In this document: positions 35,548-37,014 of the stretch, in pieces | How the letters are laid out: each line of letters begins with the position of its first letter | Numbering within the stretch: the stretch's first letter is position 1 | Source of the DNA: a virus | DNA: 37,014 nucleotides | Virus record (IMG/VR): IMGVR_UViG_3300011116_000511 | Span: 1 to 37,014 of that record | Direction: 5' to 3' (one strand) | Position numbers and translations under genes: made by a program | Notes under the pieces: generated by a model | What the model saw: only the letters and a program-made list of their open reading frames with translations | The model's database searches: none | Told to the model about the DNA's origin: nothing

Positions 35548-37014
35548 TTAAATATTTACGGTGAAGCCAATGTTTACTACAATTTGTTTTGCCACTCCGA
35601 CTGGAACAAGTTGAACCGTCAATACAAGTTCTGATGTCGATAACACATCTTGCAATGGGTCAATGATAATCTTGCTTGCTGATAGTTCGCCGTTTCGTTG
35701 CATATCGTCAGTAGCGTTTTGCGCCAGTCCTTGAAAGTATCCAATTGTGGCGTTAGTCAATGTTCCATCTGGGTTAACATACAAAGGAGAATTTAAAGAA
35801 GGCAAAAGATTTGTGCGAATATTTCTAATCGCTTTATCAATTGTTCTATTGTTCTCAATTGTGCAATAGTCAGATGTGCTGATAGTAGCTGTCCAACCGT
35901 AATTCCAGAAAGAACCAGTCGTGCCAACCAACTTGCGAAGGAAGTTATAATGGTAATCATCCAGAGTGGTTAAAAGCGAATCTGCGGTGCTGTTGTATAA
36001 ATCTCCGTTCGCGAATGCAAGCGTGTCTAATGTCGTACCGTCGTCAAGGTTGAATTTTCCTACCCAACCTATGTCTTCATGTACTCTTGACAAAGAAACC
36101 GTTCCTAGCATAGCGCCAATGGCTGTAATCGACACACCAAATGCGGTGAACAGCTCAAGACCTACTCCTACACCGTCTTGAGCGATACAAAGCGAAACAT
36201 TATCTGAATCTAAAAGACTCAAATCAGGCAAGTCCACTAGTGCGGTTCCCACGATGTCTGCACCATAAAGAATTTCAAACGGACGATGCAATGTATAATT
36301 GTCGTCGTAAACACTTTGAAGTGCTTGAATTTGTGTTGTAGCGAATGCTTCAAATGTTTGATAAACGCCTATCTGACGAATTTCGCCATTGGCATAGACT
36401 TGTAATTCAGTACACTCCAATCCATCGAATGCTACTGGCACATCAAAAATCCCTACATAAAGAACACCTTTTGGTTGTACTCTGAAAAATTCTGAAATGT
36501 GATAGTGTATCACATCAAATGAATTAGAAGCAACACCACCACTCCATGAACCGATTGTCGCCGCAGTTGCACCGCTGGAAACATAAGTTGTTGTGTATGA
36601 ATTGCCTGCCGTACCTGTACCAGTTGGTGCCAGTATAGTGACCACCGCATTTAGCGAAGTTGCCGTAAAGCCACCGTTGGTATATTGTGCTGTTGTGATA
36701 GCTAATGCTATCGCTGTTGCGACTGTTGTTGTTGTTGGTGCGACTGGGATTGTAGCAATACCTATTGATACGCCGCCGATTTTAACATTGATTGTGTCTG
36801 CCGCCGCTCCAGTAACAGTTACAGTTAATGTAGCTGTTGCATCTACTGTGTCTGCACCGAAAAACGGAATGTAAGTTGCCGTCAAAGCACCGCTTGTTGT
36901 GAACAAGATTGCTTCCTCTGTGTAATATGGCGCTGTTATAATAATACAAGTTCCATATTGTCCAGCCGTGTAACCACCATTTGTTGCCGTAGCGGCGTTA
37001 ATTGCCTGCACTAG
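35548..37014 (-). CDS. Contractile tail sheath protein, C-terminal part (gene split by window ends)
   Basis: Codons 108-595 of the sheath gene whose start is at 499. Reading enters from the right edge in frame (...LVQAINAATATNGG) and stops at 35548-35550. Residues about 110-145 and 180-235 are two copies of a short module ending GTCIIITAP and AVVTILAP; about 245-300 (DVIHYHISEFFRVQPKGVLYVG) begins the conserved sheath core. The C-terminal domain includes TFEAFATTQIQ, SLSRVHEDIGWVGKFN and the closing strand KQIVVNIGFTVNI. It precedes the tail tube gene by six bases. Confidence 0.85.
   Translation of the reverse strand, partial: LVQAINAATATNGGYTAGQYGTCIIITAPYYTEEAILFTTSGALTATYIPFFGADTVDATATLTVTVTGAAADTINVKIGGVSIGIATIPVAPTTTTVATAIALAITTAQYTNGGFTATSLNAVVTILAPTGTGTAGNSYTTTYVSSGATAATIGSWSGGVASNSFDVIHYHISEFFRVQPKGVLYVGIFDVPVAFDGLECTELQVYANGEIRQIGVYQTFEAFATTQIQALQSVYDDNYTLHRPFEILYGADIVGTALVDLPDLSLLDSDNVSLCIAQDGVGVGLELFTAFGVSITAIGAMLGTVSLSRVHEDIGWVGKFNLDDGTTLDTLAFANGDLYNSTADSLLTTLDDYHYNFLRKLVGTTGSFWNYGWTATISTSDYCTIENNRTIDKAIRNIRTNLLPSLNSPLYVNPDGTLTNATIGYFQGLAQNATDDMQRNGELSASKIIIDPLQDVLSTSELVLTVQLVPVGVAKQIVVNIGFTVNI
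36837..37014. repeat. Terminal direct repeat, right copy (assembly overlap)
   Basis: Repeats bases 1-178 with one mismatch (C at 36888). It is in the same frame of the sheath gene as the left copy, which supports a circular or permuted genome rather than a real local duplication. Confidence 0.93.

Overview
The window is an essentially complete genome of a contractile-tailed (Mu-like myovirus) bacteriophage, most likely infecting a member of the Bacteroidota (Flavobacterium-type host). Grounds: AT-rich DNA; every convincing gene on the minus strand; start codons preceded by A-rich leaders rather than a Shine-Dalgarno sequence; candidate promoters of the Bacteroidota form TTG-N19/20-TAnnTTTG; and protein families typical of Bacteroidota phages (DUF2586-like sheath, DUF5675, DUF3846, DUF6573). 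Bases 1-178 repeat at 36837-37014 with one mismatch. Joining the ends rebuilds one intact 595-codon tail sheath gene, so the molecule is circular or circularly permuted, about 36.84 kb. Family names were assigned by reading motifs, not by a search.

Layout, following transcription (decreasing coordinates, crossing the join). Early/replication part: 25.5-21.1 kb holds a MoxR-type AAA+ ATPase, a VWA-like partner, a methyltransferase-fold protein and small DUF proteins. 21.1-17.9 kb holds a ribbon-helix-helix protein next to a 41-bp palindrome, a putative ssDNA-annealing protein, a YqaJ-like exonuclease and replication-initiation-type proteins. 17.8-15.1 kb holds small proteins, an ABC ATPase and GNAT acetyltransferase in two frames joined by a nine-T run, a DnaA-C-like protein and NinG. 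15.1-12.5 kb is a loose cassette zone: pentapeptide-repeat protein, secreted protein, small membrane protein, structured intergenic DNA and a duplication remnant. 12.4-11.3 kb is a PAPS-reductase-like gene.

Late part: small and large terminase, head-tail connector, DUF935 portal, Mu F-like and Mu G-like morphogenesis proteins, then baseplate J and wedge proteins, a fiber and a second ribbon-helix-helix protein, then the protease-scaffold and major capsid genes, then the sheath across the window ends. From 35.5 kb downward come tail tube, tail chaperones with a -1 frameshift, tape measure, baseplate hub, spike and wedge, a large fiber, a secreted esterase, holin-like membrane proteins and a DUF5675 endolysin candidate. 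A roughly 320-bp non-coding region (25496-25812) separates the end of the late genes from the early ones and carries the best promoter.

I see no integrase, no excisionase, no recognisable CI/Cro-type repressor, no DNA polymerase, no replicative helicase and no tRNA gene. The phage is probably virulent and relies on host replication enzymes recruited by its own initiator-type proteins. The least ordinary items are the frameshift-fused ABC-GNAT protein, the MoxR/VWA-like pair, the self-regulation candidate (ribbon-helix-helix gene with palindrome), the motif set shared by two intergenic regions, and the secreted esterase in the lysis cassette.
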